64,000 nt of DNA, taken from positions 42,419 to 106,418 of the forward strand of contig NZ_DAVG01000080.1 in the NCBI RefSeq assembly GCF_002505485.1. The letters are read 5' to 3'. Below the pieces are notes generated by a model. The model worked only from the letters and a program-made list of their open reading frames with translations, searched no databases and had not been told where the DNA came from. Both the position numbers and the translations under genes were made by a program. The DNA is from Methanosarcina sp. UBA5. Lineage in GTDB: Archaea > Halobacteriota > Methanosarcinia > Methanosarcinales > Methanosarcinaceae. Positions 55,464-64,000 of this stretch are shown one piece after another (position 1 is the first letter of the stretch; every line of letters starts with the position of its first letter).

Positions 55464-56028
55464 AATTCGAGAATCTCCTTTTAATTTTCAATTTATGCAA
55501 AAAATATGAGCTCGATAGCCTTAGTTTAAGAGCAATATATTATCATTCTTAGATCCAACAGAAAACAACTCACCGAGGGAAACAAAAGCCTCGATCACGT
55601 TCTATGAAGTTTTGAATCCGCTAATGATAACATAAACTCAGATCTAAGGACTTTGTCATTTCTACTTACAACCCTGGATAACCCTAGGTTCACAGACACA
55701 TATCCTTCGTTCTGAAAGTGTGGTTTCCCCTGTTTGGTTATCACAGAAGTTAGAATATAACAATTCCACTATATTATATATGTTTTATGCACTTAATAAA
55801 TAATTTAGGAAAAGGCTAAAATAAAATGGCAAAAAATAAAGAAAAAATGCCACAAAAAAGGAGAGTTAATTTAGGGGCTATACTCTGGTATAATCAAGCC
55901 CCATCTTTTATTGAGGAGAATCACCTTTAAAATCTTCTGGAGAGGGAATTATTAGTTTTCGCTACTCTTCAAACCAGATTACTGGTTCAGAGAAGTGTTA
56001 TTAGTCCAGAGACGATATTTTAAAGGGT

Positions 56029-56100
56029 TTTTATGACCTGATAGGTTCTTTATGACCTAATAGCGATTCTTTGACCTGAAAGCAATTCTTTAACCCGATG
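56029..56100. repeat. Degenerate tandem repeat of about 20 bp
   Basis: TTTATGACCTGATAG recurs with changes as TTTATGACCTAATAG, TTTGACCTGAAAG and TTTAACCCGATGA, separated by GTTC/GATTC/AATTC. About four units. Confidence 0.55.
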
Positions 56101-56481
56101 ACATTTGAACCGGTGAGGCATCAAATAAGGGCACTGAGTAAGTCATCAGATGTTTGAATGTAGCTAGAGGATTTAGATGGTTAATACCAATCCTCCTTCT
56201 TTCAGGATACATCTTATGCAATAAGAAGCAAAGCCTAATAACCCAAACTCGGAAAAGTGTTGCGCTTTTGAGATCTGGGGCTTCAGGCTTGCGCTTTCTT
56301 TGTTGAGTTGCATGAATCCCGATCATGTTAGGCAATGGCAATCTTCCTCCTAATTTTAGCTAATCATTGCCACCTCCCCACCTGGGTCTCCCCAACTTTG
56401 ACCCGGAAATCGTTTTTCTGGTGGCAAGCAGTTTTTCTTATCCGAAAGGAATTAGCCTACCTGTGCAGCTGAGTTAAGATA

Positions 56482-56670
56482 TCAAACGCCGAACACAGTT
56501 TTTATGGTGTACACATAGAGGTGGTGAACACCTATGGTAAACATCATCAGTCTTACGACCAGAAACTCCAGATTATGGAGCCAGTGAGTCGTTTCTATAA
56601 GCTTTTCCGAATGTAAAATTCTTTTTTCCTTTGCGAATCTTACGATTTTTTTTAAATTATTTGATAGCAT
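56482..56670 (-). CDS. Doubtful small protein
   Basis: A 62-codon frame from ATG 56670 with GGGG 9 bases upstream. The product has a basic helix at the start (KKIVRFAKEKR) and a hydrophobic C-terminal half (EFLVVRLMMFTIGVHHLYVY). No family recognised; it lies in a gene-poor, repeat-bearing region and could be a chance frame. Confidence 0.3.
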   Translation of the reverse strand: MLSNNLKKIVRFAKEKRILHSEKLIETTHWLHNLEFLVVRLMMFTIGVHHLYVYTIKTVFGV

Positions 56671-56725
56671 TTTGTTAAACCCCACTCATAATGTATCTAT
56701 CTTGTATTGTCTCAAAGCATTCCCT

Positions 56726-56860
56726 GTTAGAAAGTGCTCTGAATACGTACCCTATAAAATCCAACGAGATCTCAAACAGGCACTTTATGTTCGAAAGTAC
56801 CTTGCATAGCATACACTATCCGACGTGATCTCAAAGAGGCATCTTCATATTGAAAATGCA
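56726..56860. repeat. Imperfect tandem repeats of about 60 bp
   Basis: Units begin GTTAGAAAGTGC (56726), GTTCGAAAGTAC (56789) and ATTGAAAATGC (56849, partial), each of the first two ending with (G)ATCTCAAA.AGGCA. Spacing is 63 and 60 bases. A further CTCAAAGCAT just upstream may be part of an earlier unit. Confidence 0.55.
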
Positions 56861-57257
56861 TTATTTACCCCACCGACTCTAGCTTTAGAAGCTTGTGATA
56901 TTAAAAGTTGTTGACATTGCATAAGATAATTTTATATGAGTGCGTAGATAATAGTCAGATGCCCTGATTAACGCCTTAGTCTATGGGTACGAAAAAAAGT
57001 TTGAACATTGATAGTAAAAAGAAACAAGCTATAAATTCAGACTAGATTATATAAGCCAGAGATTGAGAAAATAAGGCAATAAAAAGTATTCGTCAGTTAG
57101 TTTCCTGTGCCCTGCAAGACAAAAAACGCATAGAAATCCTGAAAAAGGGAAAAAGAACTCAGCGGTACCTTTTCAGAACCGAAGCTGATTTCAGCCAGTT
57201 TTTACAACTTCATTTTTATTTTTCTGCCTGCTGCCCCCGAAAATCCGATTCAACTTT

Positions 57258-57572
57258 TTAAACTGTCCGACTGCAAACCTCACCCTTTTCTTTAAAAACT
57301 TCCGAAACCCTGGAAAGGTCTACAACATCAACCGTATAGGAAATATTAAGGTCCTCATTTTTTCTTTTAAGAAAATCAATTTTCTCCGGTCAAAATTTTA
57401 TCCGGGAAGGATCCTAACATCTATATCCGAACCCCGATTAAAATCCCCCTTGCCCTAGAACCAAAGAGTATGACAGTGACATTTTCTTCTTTTAAAGTTT
57501 CAAAAACGAGGGATTTCAGATCCTGAATGCTTTTTTGATAGATCGGAGAAAGACTGCTTATCTACTATTCAT
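57258..57572 (-). pseudogene. Nucleotidyltransferase (MNT, antitoxin-type) relic
   Basis: Reading the minus strand with frame changes gives a minimal nucleotidyltransferase: SPIYQKSIQDLKSLVFETLK then EENVTVILFGSRARG (the GSxxxG active-site loop), after which the frame is lost where the DxD segment should be (about 57420-57450), a TAG occurs, and another frame gives NEDLNISYTVDVVDLSRVSE followed by a stop at 57258. The 5' end also shows a frame break right after ATG 57572. Such proteins pair with HEPN toxins in methanosarcinal genomes; no HEPN partner was found nearby. Confidence 0.65.
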
Positions 57573-57727
57573 TTAAAGGTTTTCAATACTTGAATGTAAT
57601 GTTAGTCTCAGACTGCTTTAACTCCGGTTTAGAACCCATCTGAAGAAGAACTTGGAAAACAACGAACAAATCTCTCATGGCATAGAACACAACTATTCTA
57701 TTGATTTTTTCATCTACACTTTACAAT

Positions 57728-57742
57728 CACATATATAAATCC
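57728..57742 (+). promoter_or_regulatory. TATA box upstream of glyS
   Basis: CACATATATAAATCC (57728-57742) is a good archaeal TATA element about 135 bases before the glyS start, implying a leader of roughly 110 bases. Confidence 0.5.
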
Positions 57743-57874
57743 AAAATCTCTTCAACTGACTTCGAGCAGTGCAAATTTAATATAATGAATGCCGTTATCC
57801 ATCTATTATTTCGGATGAATCAAGGCTTTACAATTATCTGATATCCCCCAATCAATTTCACGAGGATTTATAAT

Positions 57875-59698
57875 ATGGACAAATACGAAAAAGTATTCGA
57901 GTTGGCTAAACGCCGGGGGTTCTTGTGGAACTCTTTTGAGCTGTATGGCGGAAGCCGAGGATTTTATGATTATGGGCCTCTTGGGAGCACGCTGAAGAGG
58001 CGAATTGAACAGACCTGGAGAGAGTTTTACGTTATCCAGGAAGGGTTTATGGAAATTGAGTGCCCGACAATTGGGATTGAAGATGTCTTTATCGCATCTG
58101 GACACGTGGGAGGCTTTTCTGATCCTCTGTGCGAGTGTATGAACTGTAAAGAAGCATTCCGGGCCGACCACCTTGTAGAAAACGTAATGGAAGCTGCAGG
58201 AACCCTGAGTGCAGAAGACCTCACCAAGGTTATAAAGGAAAACGATATCCGATGCCCGGAATGTGGTGGAGAATTCGGGGACGCCTACGAATTTAACTTG
58301 ATGTTCAAAACCACAATCGGGCCCGGTACTGGAAGGCAGGGGTACCTCAGGCCGGAAACGGCGCAGGGTATGTTTGTAGATTTCCAGAGGCTGTCTCGAT
58401 TCTATAGGGATAAGCTGCCTTTTGGGGCAGTGCAGATAGGAAAGTCCTACAGAAATGAAATCGCACCCAGACAAGGTGTAATAAGGCTCAGGGAATTCAC
58501 GCAGGCCGAGTGTGAGATTTTTGTTGACCCGCGCAACAAGAAACATCCCAACTTCGAGCGTTTTGCAGACAAAGAACTTGTACTCTATTCCCAGAAGGGA
58601 CAGGAGAAAGGCGAATCGTTCAGGATGACTGTGCGGGAAGCTGTAAAAGCTGGAGTTATTGCACACGAAGTCTTGGGTTACAATATTGCACTTACCAACG
58701 AGTTCCTGACAAAGGTTGGAATTGATCCTGCAAAACTCAGGTTTAGGCAGCATCTGAAAGACGAGATGGCGCATTACGCAATCGACTGCTGGGATGCCGA
58801 GATCGAGACCGATCGGTTTGGCTGGGTCGAGATCGTGGGAATTGCCGACAGAACGGACTACGACCTTAAAGCTCACGCACGGGTTAGCAAGACCGAACTT
58901 TACGTGTATGTCGAATACGACGAGCCGAAAATGGTAACTCGCTTTGTTGTAAAGCCGAACATGGGCAAGCTCGGCCCTGTCTTTAAGGGCAAAGCAAAAG
59001 CCGTTGCAGATGCCTTAAAACATCTGTCCGAAGAAGAGCTCTCAAAGGACGAGATCAAAGTTACTGTGGACGGAGAAGAGTTGACAGTCAGTTCGGATGC
59101 AGTTGGCTTTGCAGAAGAAACTGTTAAAGTCAGTGGAGAAAATGTCATCCCTCACGTAATCGAACCTTCCTATGGAATCGACAGGATCTTCTACGGTATC
59201 ATGGAGCACGCCTATGATGAAGAAAATGTAGCTCAGAAGGTTGCCGAATCCGGGCTTAAAGGCTCAGAAGAAGCTGAAAAGGAAGCCGAGGCCGGAAAGA
59301 ACGAAGGTGAAACTGAGGGAGAAGAGGAAGCTCGCCTTGTCATGCACTTCGCAAGCGCGGTTGCCCCGGTACAGGTTGCAGTCCTCCCGCTCCTGACCCG
59401 TAAAGAGCTTTCAGATCCTGCAAAGAATATTATTGTAAAACTCAGGGAAAAGACCCTGCTTGTCAATTATGATGATTCCGGAACCATCGGGCGCCGCTAC
59501 AGGAGAAACGATGAAATCGGAACGCCTTACTGCGTTACTGTAGATTATGATACCCTCGAAGACGGGACTGTAACTATCAGGGACAGAGACTCCATGCGCC
59601 AGATCCGGGCTCCGGTCAAAGGGATCGAAAACGTGCTCTATGAACTTATTTACAGAGGCCGGGCTTTCGAATTCGCAGGCAAACCCTTTAACTTCTAA
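57875..59698 (+). CDS. glyS: Glycyl-tRNA synthetase
   Basis: A 607-residue class II synthetase of the archaeal/eukaryal dimeric type. It opens KVFELAKRRGFLWNSFELYG, has the zinc-type cysteines CECMNC and CPEC in the insertion (about residues 88-130), motif 2 around YRNEIAPRQGVIRLREF, motif 3 around SYGIDRIFYG, and a C-terminal anticodon-binding domain (APVQVAVLPLL to the end). An acidic Glu-rich insertion (about 465-485) stands before the anticodon domain. It charges tRNA-Gly. Complete. Confidence 0.96.
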   Translation: MDKYEKVFELAKRRGFLWNSFELYGGSRGFYDYGPLGSTLKRRIEQTWREFYVIQEGFMEIECPTIGIEDVFIASGHVGGFSDPLCECMNCKEAFRADHLVENVMEAAGTLSAEDLTKVIKENDIRCPECGGEFGDAYEFNLMFKTTIGPGTGRQGYLRPETAQGMFVDFQRLSRFYRDKLPFGAVQIGKSYRNEIAPRQGVIRLREFTQAECEIFVDPRNKKHPNFERFADKELVLYSQKGQEKGESFRMTVREAVKAGVIAHEVLGYNIALTNEFLTKVGIDPAKLRFRQHLKDEMAHYAIDCWDAEIETDRFGWVEIVGIADRTDYDLKAHARVSKTELYVYVEYDEPKMVTRFVVKPNMGKLGPVFKGKAKAVADALKHLSEEELSKDEIKVTVDGEELTVSSDAVGFAEETVKVSGENVIPHVIEPSYGIDRIFYGIMEHAYDEENVAQKVAESGLKGSEEAEKEAEAGKNEGETEGEEEARLVMHFASAVAPVQVAVLPLLTRKELSDPAKNIIVKLREKTLLVNYDDSGTIGRRYRRNDEIGTPYCVTVDYDTLEDGTVTIRDRDSMRQIRAPVKGIENVLYELIYRGRAFEFAGKPFNF

Positions 59699-59850
59699 GA
59701 TTTAAAAAATGGTAGTTCCTGAGCTGTGGGCTAAAAAGTCTGCAGCAAAGTTTTTGGTTTTTTATGTTTATTACAATTGCCTGAAATATTAGATAAATAA
59801 ATCTGAAAATCTGAAATCGATTTATCTGAAATGAACGATCCTGAAGCAGA

Positions 59851-62565
59851 ATGAACGAGAGTCTTTTTCCTGAGAAACCTGGGTTCATGAAGCACCCGCT
59901 GATAAAACCCGATACAGTTGAGCAGAGGCTATATCAGTTGAATCTTGCAGGAAAAGCCCTCGAAGGCTCAAGCCTCGTTGTGCTTCCTACAGGGCTTGGA
60001 AAAACCATTATAGCTCTTTTTGTAATTGTCTCCAGGCTTCAGCGCTTTGGAGGAAAAGCCCTGATTCTGTCTCCAACAAAACCGCTTGTAGAGCAGCATG
60101 CGGCTTTTTTCAAAAATGTAATGGCTCTTCCCGAAGAAAAGATTCTGGCTTTTACGGGCAGCATTGCGCCCGCAGAACGGGAAAAGCTCTGGGCTCAGGG
60201 GAAGGTCATAATCTCCACACCTCAGGTGATTGAGAATGATCTTCTTACAAAAAGAATCAACCTTGAGAATGTAAGCCACATAACCTTTGATGAAGCCCAC
60301 AGGGCAGTCGGAAATTACGCTTATACTTTTATTGCGGAAAAGTACTTTGAGAGCGCAAAAAATCCCCATGTGCTCGGAATTACTGCAAGTCCTGGAAGCT
60401 CGGACGAAAAAATCTCTGAGGTCTGCCAGGCTTTACATGTTGAAAATGTCTCCGTAAAAACTGAAAAAGACAGAGATGTCCGCCCTTATGTGCAGGAAAA
60501 AGAGATAGAATGGTTTCAGGTCCAGCTTCCTTTAGAAATGGCTGAAATCCGGGGCTATTTGGAAAAAATCTTTGATGATCGGCTCAGAAATATAAGAGAG
60601 CTGGGTTTTTCTCCAGGCAGCGGGAAATACGTCTCCAAAAAAGATCTTTTGCTTCTCCAGAAGAAATTGCAGGGGGAAATCCGGGTAGGAGGTGACCCTG
60701 CGGTTTTTACTGCCATGTCTGTACTTGCCGAAATGTTAAAGGTGAACCATGCTGTGGAAATGGTTGAGACCCAGGGACTTGAGCCTCTCAGGAAGTACCT
60801 GGAGAAACTGGATGCTGAAGCCTCTTCAAGCAGTGCAAGCAAGGCTTCAAAAAGACTGATGGACGATCTCTACATGAGAAAAGCCCTTTACAGAGTAAAG
60901 GAATGCGAGGTTGAACATCCTAAACTCGAGCTTGCGCGGAAACTCGTATCCGAACAGCTAAAAGGAAGTCCTGATTCCAGGGTAATTGTTTTTACGAATT
61001 ACAGGGACACTGCAGAGATAGTGGTAAATGCCCTTTCAGAAGTTCCAGGGATTGCCCCTACCCGGTTTGTTGGACAGGCTTCGCGCCGTAAGGATAAAGG
61101 ACTTACGCAAAAACAACAGGTAGAAATTCTCGACAAATTCAGGGCAGGCGAATACAATGTACTTGTAGCTACCTCAGTTGCTGAAGAAGGACTTGATATC
61201 CCTTCTACGGACCTTGTATTATTCTACGAACCCATTCCTTCGGAAATTCGGAGCATCCAGCGTAAAGGCAGGACAGGCAGACAGCATAAAGGCAGAGTCA
61301 TTATATTGGTGACAAAGGGGACACGCGACGAAGCCTATTACTGGAGCAGTAAGAGCAAGGAAAAAAGGATGCTAAACAGCATGCACGGGCTCGAAGCCCT
61401 TTTGGACCCTAAAAACTCAAAGCAGGGTTTGAAACTTTCAGACTTTGAGTCCAAAGCTTTTATTCCGAATTATATAGGAAATGAAGCTGAAAATGATATT
61501 AAAATAGGAAACAGATTAGAAAATGCAGATGTAATGCAGGAAAGCAGTGATCGGGCTGTAAATTTCAGCGATTTTTCAAATAGCAGAGATAAGGCTGCAA
61601 ATACCAAAGATTTAACTTTAGACAGCGCTGGTTTAACTGTAGACAGCAGGGATATGGCTGCAGGCTCAGACTGCAACAGGGCAAATGAAGAAATTAATGA
61701 AGACAACTGTGGGATTGGGAAAGAAGGAAGGAAAGAAGACAGAAGCGGGAAAGAAAGTGAGGATGGGAAAGAACAAACGAATGAAGAGAAGAGAAGAGAA
61801 GAAAACCTAAAAGAAAGACAAAAAACCTTTGTTTATTTTGAAACTCTTTCTGGAAAGAAACCTGAACTTGGACCTGAAACTGCCTCAGAGGTATCCGAAA
61901 CAGGAATCAAACCCGATTCCCTGAAAATGGTAGTTGATTTTAGGGAAGCAAAAAGCGGGGTTGCAAATGTTCTTGATAAGCTTGGAGTAGAAGTTATTTT
62001 TACTACGCTTGAAATTGGTGATTACGTTGTAAGCGACCGCCTCGCAGTGGAGAGAAAGCGCACAGACGACTTTGTAAATTCTCTTATTGATGGAAAGCGT
62101 AATCTCTTTGCGCAATTATCGAATCTTACAAGAGTATATGCAAAGCCTGTTCTTATCATTGAAGGAGCAGAACTTTTCACTTCCAGGCAAATTAATCCTA
62201 ATGCCATTTACGGCTCCCTGGTATCCATTGCTATCGATTTTGGAGTTTCACTGCTATATTCAAGAGACGAGGAAGAGACCGCTGCAATTTTAAAAGTGCT
62301 TGCAAAGCGTGAGCAGATGGAAAATAAACGTGAAGTCAATCCTCACGGAAAAAAGTCAACCAGCACCCTTATTGAACAGCAAGAATATCTGGTCTCTTCG
62401 ATCGCAGACATCGGGCCGAAAGCCGCAAGAAACCTTCTTTTGCACTTTGGTTCAGTAGAGGCTGTTATGAAAGCTGATGCCAAAGAACTCAAGGAGGTAA
62501 AATTAATAGGGCCAAAAAGAGCAACAAAAATTAGAGAGCTCCTCGAAGCTCCCTATAAAGGATAA
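59851..62565 (+). CDS. hef: Hef helicase-nuclease (FANCM/XPF homolog)
   Basis: A 904-residue fusion of an SF2 helicase and an ERCC4 nuclease. Helicase motifs: PTGLGKT (Walker A), TFDEAH (DEAH box) and QRKGRTGRQ (motif VI). A long charged, low-complexity linker spans about residues 540-665. The nuclease has VDFREAKSG and the catalytic signature ERKRTDDF, followed by two helix-hairpin-helix motifs near the C-terminus (LVSSIADIGPKAARNLL, LKEVKLIGPKRATKI). Hef processes stalled replication forks in archaea. The linker is longer and more repetitive than the short one in thermococcal Hef as I know it. Confidence 0.94.
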   Translation: MNESLFPEKPGFMKHPLIKPDTVEQRLYQLNLAGKALEGSSLVVLPTGLGKTIIALFVIVSRLQRFGGKALILSPTKPLVEQHAAFFKNVMALPEEKILAFTGSIAPAEREKLWAQGKVIISTPQVIENDLLTKRINLENVSHITFDEAHRAVGNYAYTFIAEKYFESAKNPHVLGITASPGSSDEKISEVCQALHVENVSVKTEKDRDVRPYVQEKEIEWFQVQLPLEMAEIRGYLEKIFDDRLRNIRELGFSPGSGKYVSKKDLLLLQKKLQGEIRVGGDPAVFTAMSVLAEMLKVNHAVEMVETQGLEPLRKYLEKLDAEASSSSASKASKRLMDDLYMRKALYRVKECEVEHPKLELARKLVSEQLKGSPDSRVIVFTNYRDTAEIVVNALSEVPGIAPTRFVGQASRRKDKGLTQKQQVEILDKFRAGEYNVLVATSVAEEGLDIPSTDLVLFYEPIPSEIRSIQRKGRTGRQHKGRVIILVTKGTRDEAYYWSSKSKEKRMLNSMHGLEALLDPKNSKQGLKLSDFESKAFIPNYIGNEAENDIKIGNRLENADVMQESSDRAVNFSDFSNSRDKAANTKDLTLDSAGLTVDSRDMAAGSDCNRANEEINEDNCGIGKEGRKEDRSGKESEDGKEQTNEEKRREENLKERQKTFVYFETLSGKKPELGPETASEVSETGIKPDSLKMVVDFREAKSGVANVLDKLGVEVIFTTLEIGDYVVSDRLAVERKRTDDFVNSLIDGKRNLFAQLSNLTRVYAKPVLIIEGAELFTSRQINPNAIYGSLVSIAIDFGVSLLYSRDEEETAAILKVLAKREQMENKREVNPHGKKSTSTLIEQQEYLVSSIADIGPKAARNLLLHFGSVEAVMKADAKELKEVKLIGPKRATKIRELLEAPYKG

Positions 62566-62599
62566 GTGATGGGAAAAGCAATGAAAAAAGTCAAAATTC

Positions 62600-62805
62600 T
62601 CTAGACTTCTCCTTTTCTTCCCTTGATTGTTCTTTTCTCTCTTTATTTTTTGTTTTTCCTTATTTTCGTTATTTTTTGACTTCTTTTCCCTTTTTCATCA
62701 TTTTTTCTTTGTCTCCTTTTTCTCCATCACCTTGTTCCTTTTTTCCTCTTTTTTCGTTACCTTTTGATTTTTTCCCTCTTCTCTTTCTTTTCTTTTTATA
62801 CTTAC
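62600..62805. repeat. Polypyrimidine (C/T-rich) tract between convergent genes
   Basis: About 200 bases almost entirely T and C on the plus strand, with runs such as TTTTTTCC and CTTTTTCTCC. It lies between hef and the convergent zinc-ribbon gene and contains many T runs that could terminate hef transcripts. On the minus strand it is a purine tract. Confidence 0.7.
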
Positions 62806-62807
62806 TT

Positions 62808-63497
62808 TTATAACTGCTTCAGGCGCTCTATAAGCCCAAGCCCTTTTCCAATTAGTTCTAAATCTTCAGCAATCCTACGCGGGTCTGTTTCATCCTGAAG
62901 GGAATCTGCAATATTGACTATCTTTCTGAAGAGAAGGTCTTCCAGTAATTTCCGGTCTCTATGGACTCCGGCTACCTTTGATACTGCAGCTAGTTTTTCT
63001 GCTCTCTCTGAAGGTGCGGCCTGGGTCACAGGAACTGCAGGACCTCTAGGGGAAGAAACTGCAGAAATTCTAGGAACTGTAGAGGCTCTAGGAACTGCAG
63101 GAGCCCTGGGAACTGTAGAGGCTTTCCTTCCTGCCTCTTCAGAAGGTGATACGGGAACTTCCTCTTCAATAGGCTCGATAACTTTTTCCTCTTCGTCGGC
63201 AGTTTCAGAGGTTCTCAACCCGAATCTCGGTTTTTGTCTATGCGCCTGTACTCTCTTTTTAGTCTCAAGAGAAGACTTGTCTTTTTCTGTAGACGGCCCA
63301 GGCTCAGGAGCCTGGACTTCTGCGGCTGATTCCGGAGCTTCTCTCTCTTCCTGGACATCACATATAGGGCAGATTACTCTACCCTGATAACGAAATTTTG
63401 GAGCCCCGCAGACTTTACAATGTTCAGCAAGCATAGTGCCCCCCAGTTCAAGGAAACGTGCTATTCGCTTTACTTTTTTATCTTTTTCAGAATCCAT
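62808..63497 (-). CDS. Sjogren's syndrome/scleroderma autoantigen 1-like zinc ribbon protein
   Basis: A 229-residue protein. The N-terminal KKVKRIARFLELGGTMLAEH followed by CKVC and CPIC (about residues 27-47) is the zinc ribbon of the autoantigen p27/SSSCA1 family. The middle is a long low-complexity Pro/Glu/Ser region including repeated VPRA/VPRI units (about 130-150), and the C-terminus is a helical domain (RKLLEDLLFRKIVNIADSLQ). Function in archaea is unknown. Confidence 0.85.
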   Translation of the reverse strand: MDSEKDKKVKRIARFLELGGTMLAEHCKVCGAPKFRYQGRVICPICDVQEEREAPESAAEVQAPEPGPSTEKDKSSLETKKRVQAHRQKPRFGLRTSETADEEEKVIEPIEEEVPVSPSEEAGRKASTVPRAPAVPRASTVPRISAVSSPRGPAVPVTQAAPSERAEKLAAVSKVAGVHRDRKLLEDLLFRKIVNIADSLQDETDPRRIAEDLELIGKGLGLIERLKQL

Positions 63498-63775
63498 AGA
63501 TCTGACTTCCTTTGTTCACAGCTTCTTATGCATTTGCTTCTCACTTATTTTATAAAATTTTTCCTGTAGCTCGCTTTATATGAGACTAATTTATCTTGTG
63601 TAAATCAGAAAAATGAAACTCAGAAAAATGAAGCAAACACAGAATCACAATGGGAAGACCCCTAAAGCTGACGACTTTAAAAATCACCGATAATATTTTA
63701 TATAACATGCCTGTCTTAGACTAATCTATATTAGCTCTAATTTTTATATCATAATTGACTGCGAAGGTGATTCGA

Positions 63776-64000
63776 ATGTCATCAAATGAATCAGCAGAAG
63801 TTATAAAACAATGTCTTCAGGTCCTAGAAAATATAACCAGTGATTCTTCAGTTCCTAGAAATATCAGGCGTTCCGTGAATGAAATTATGGACATACTGAA
63901 CAACGAGTCCGAACCTCTCTTTCTTAGAGCAGCATCAAGTATTTCCATTCTCGAAGATGTAAGCAATGATCCTAACCTTCCTCTACACACAAGAACTTTG
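63776..64000 (+). CDS. UPF0147 family protein, 3' partial
   Basis: The first 75 codons of a small helical protein, cut by the window end. The sequence SSVPRNIRRSVNEIMDILNN and later AASSISILEDVSNDPNLPLH matches the UPF0147 family, short archaeal proteins of unknown function, usually about 90 residues. AAGGTGA precedes ATG 63776 by 8 bases. Divergent from the autoantigen-like gene. Confidence 0.85.
   Translation, partial: MSSNESAEVIKQCLQVLENITSDSSVPRNIRRSVNEIMDILNNESEPLFLRAASSISILEDVSNDPNLPLHTRTL

Larger units (their letters stand above)
55464..57257. other. Long gene-poor region with degenerate repeats
   Basis: About 1.8 kb with no convincing long gene, only short frames (56090-56341 and 56482-56670 on minus). 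It contains a set of about 20-base repeats (56029-56100) and imperfect 60-base repeats (56726-56860). A plus-strand stretch near 57109-57246 is open and reads IEILKKGKRTQRYLFRTEAD, perhaps decayed coding sequence of unknown origin. Confidence 0.5.

Noticed and set aside
56090..56341. Minus-strand 83-codon frame
   Set aside because: No ribosome site or family likeness; lies beside degenerate repeats.

Overview
The window comes from a methanogenic archaeon of the Methanosarcina group. It carries chromosomal protein MC1, methanogenesis marker protein 14, GTP cyclohydrolase MptA, the archaeosine enzyme RaSEA, ribosomal protein S17e, split GMP synthetase, Hef helicase-nuclease and several families I know mainly from Methanosarcina (DUF1673, DUF5788, PGF-pre-PGF surface proteins). 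Intergenic DNA is AT-rich, genes often have GGAG or GGTGA ribosome sites, and archaeal TATA boxes are visible.

Region by region: 1-6.7 kb is a cell-surface glycan block (Gfo/Idh/MocA oxidoreductase, nucleotide-sugar dehydrogenase, deacetylase-like protein, flippase, GT2 glycosyltransferase with an altered DxD motif). From 7.5 to 17.6 kb lie two copies of a DUF1616 plus CPBP-protease cassette, which bracket two exported surface proteins and a UDP-glucose 4-epimerase. 18-21.7 kb holds a DUF1624 acyltransferase-like membrane protein and an S17e-dapA-dapB group (lysine pathway). 22-29 kb begins with a decayed ArsR-like regulator and its membrane neighbour, then a probably leaderless HTH gene, then a tandem array of eight DUF1673 paralogs, two of them broken. 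29-36 kb has pyrB-pyrI between two DUF5788 paralogs, a hexulose-phosphate synthase/RraA fusion and RecQ. 36.6-45 kb is mostly housekeeping: a 44-residue coiled-coil protein, GMP synthetase, RaSEA, a shattered GNAT gene, argB, MC1, mptA, DUF2098 and marker 14.

45-55 kb contains a VOC protein, a four-PKD-domain surface protein, a degenerate-looking tRNA-Leu(GAG), cobyrinate a,c-diamide synthase, a cysteine-rich exported repeat protein, moaA with a 54-residue follower, surE and a DUF1269 protein. 55.5-57.6 kb is almost gene-free and holds degenerate repeats and a nucleotidyltransferase relic. 57.9-64 kb has glyS, hef, a zinc-ribbon autoantigen-like protein and the start of a UPF0147 gene.

The strongest unusual signals are the DUF1673 array, two genes that appear to start at AUA codons placed correctly behind strong ribosome sites, the cysteine-rich repeat protein lying between two copies of the cbiA upstream region, and a set of pseudogenes that only appear when reading frames are stitched together. 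No mobile element, CRISPR array or rRNA was recognised.
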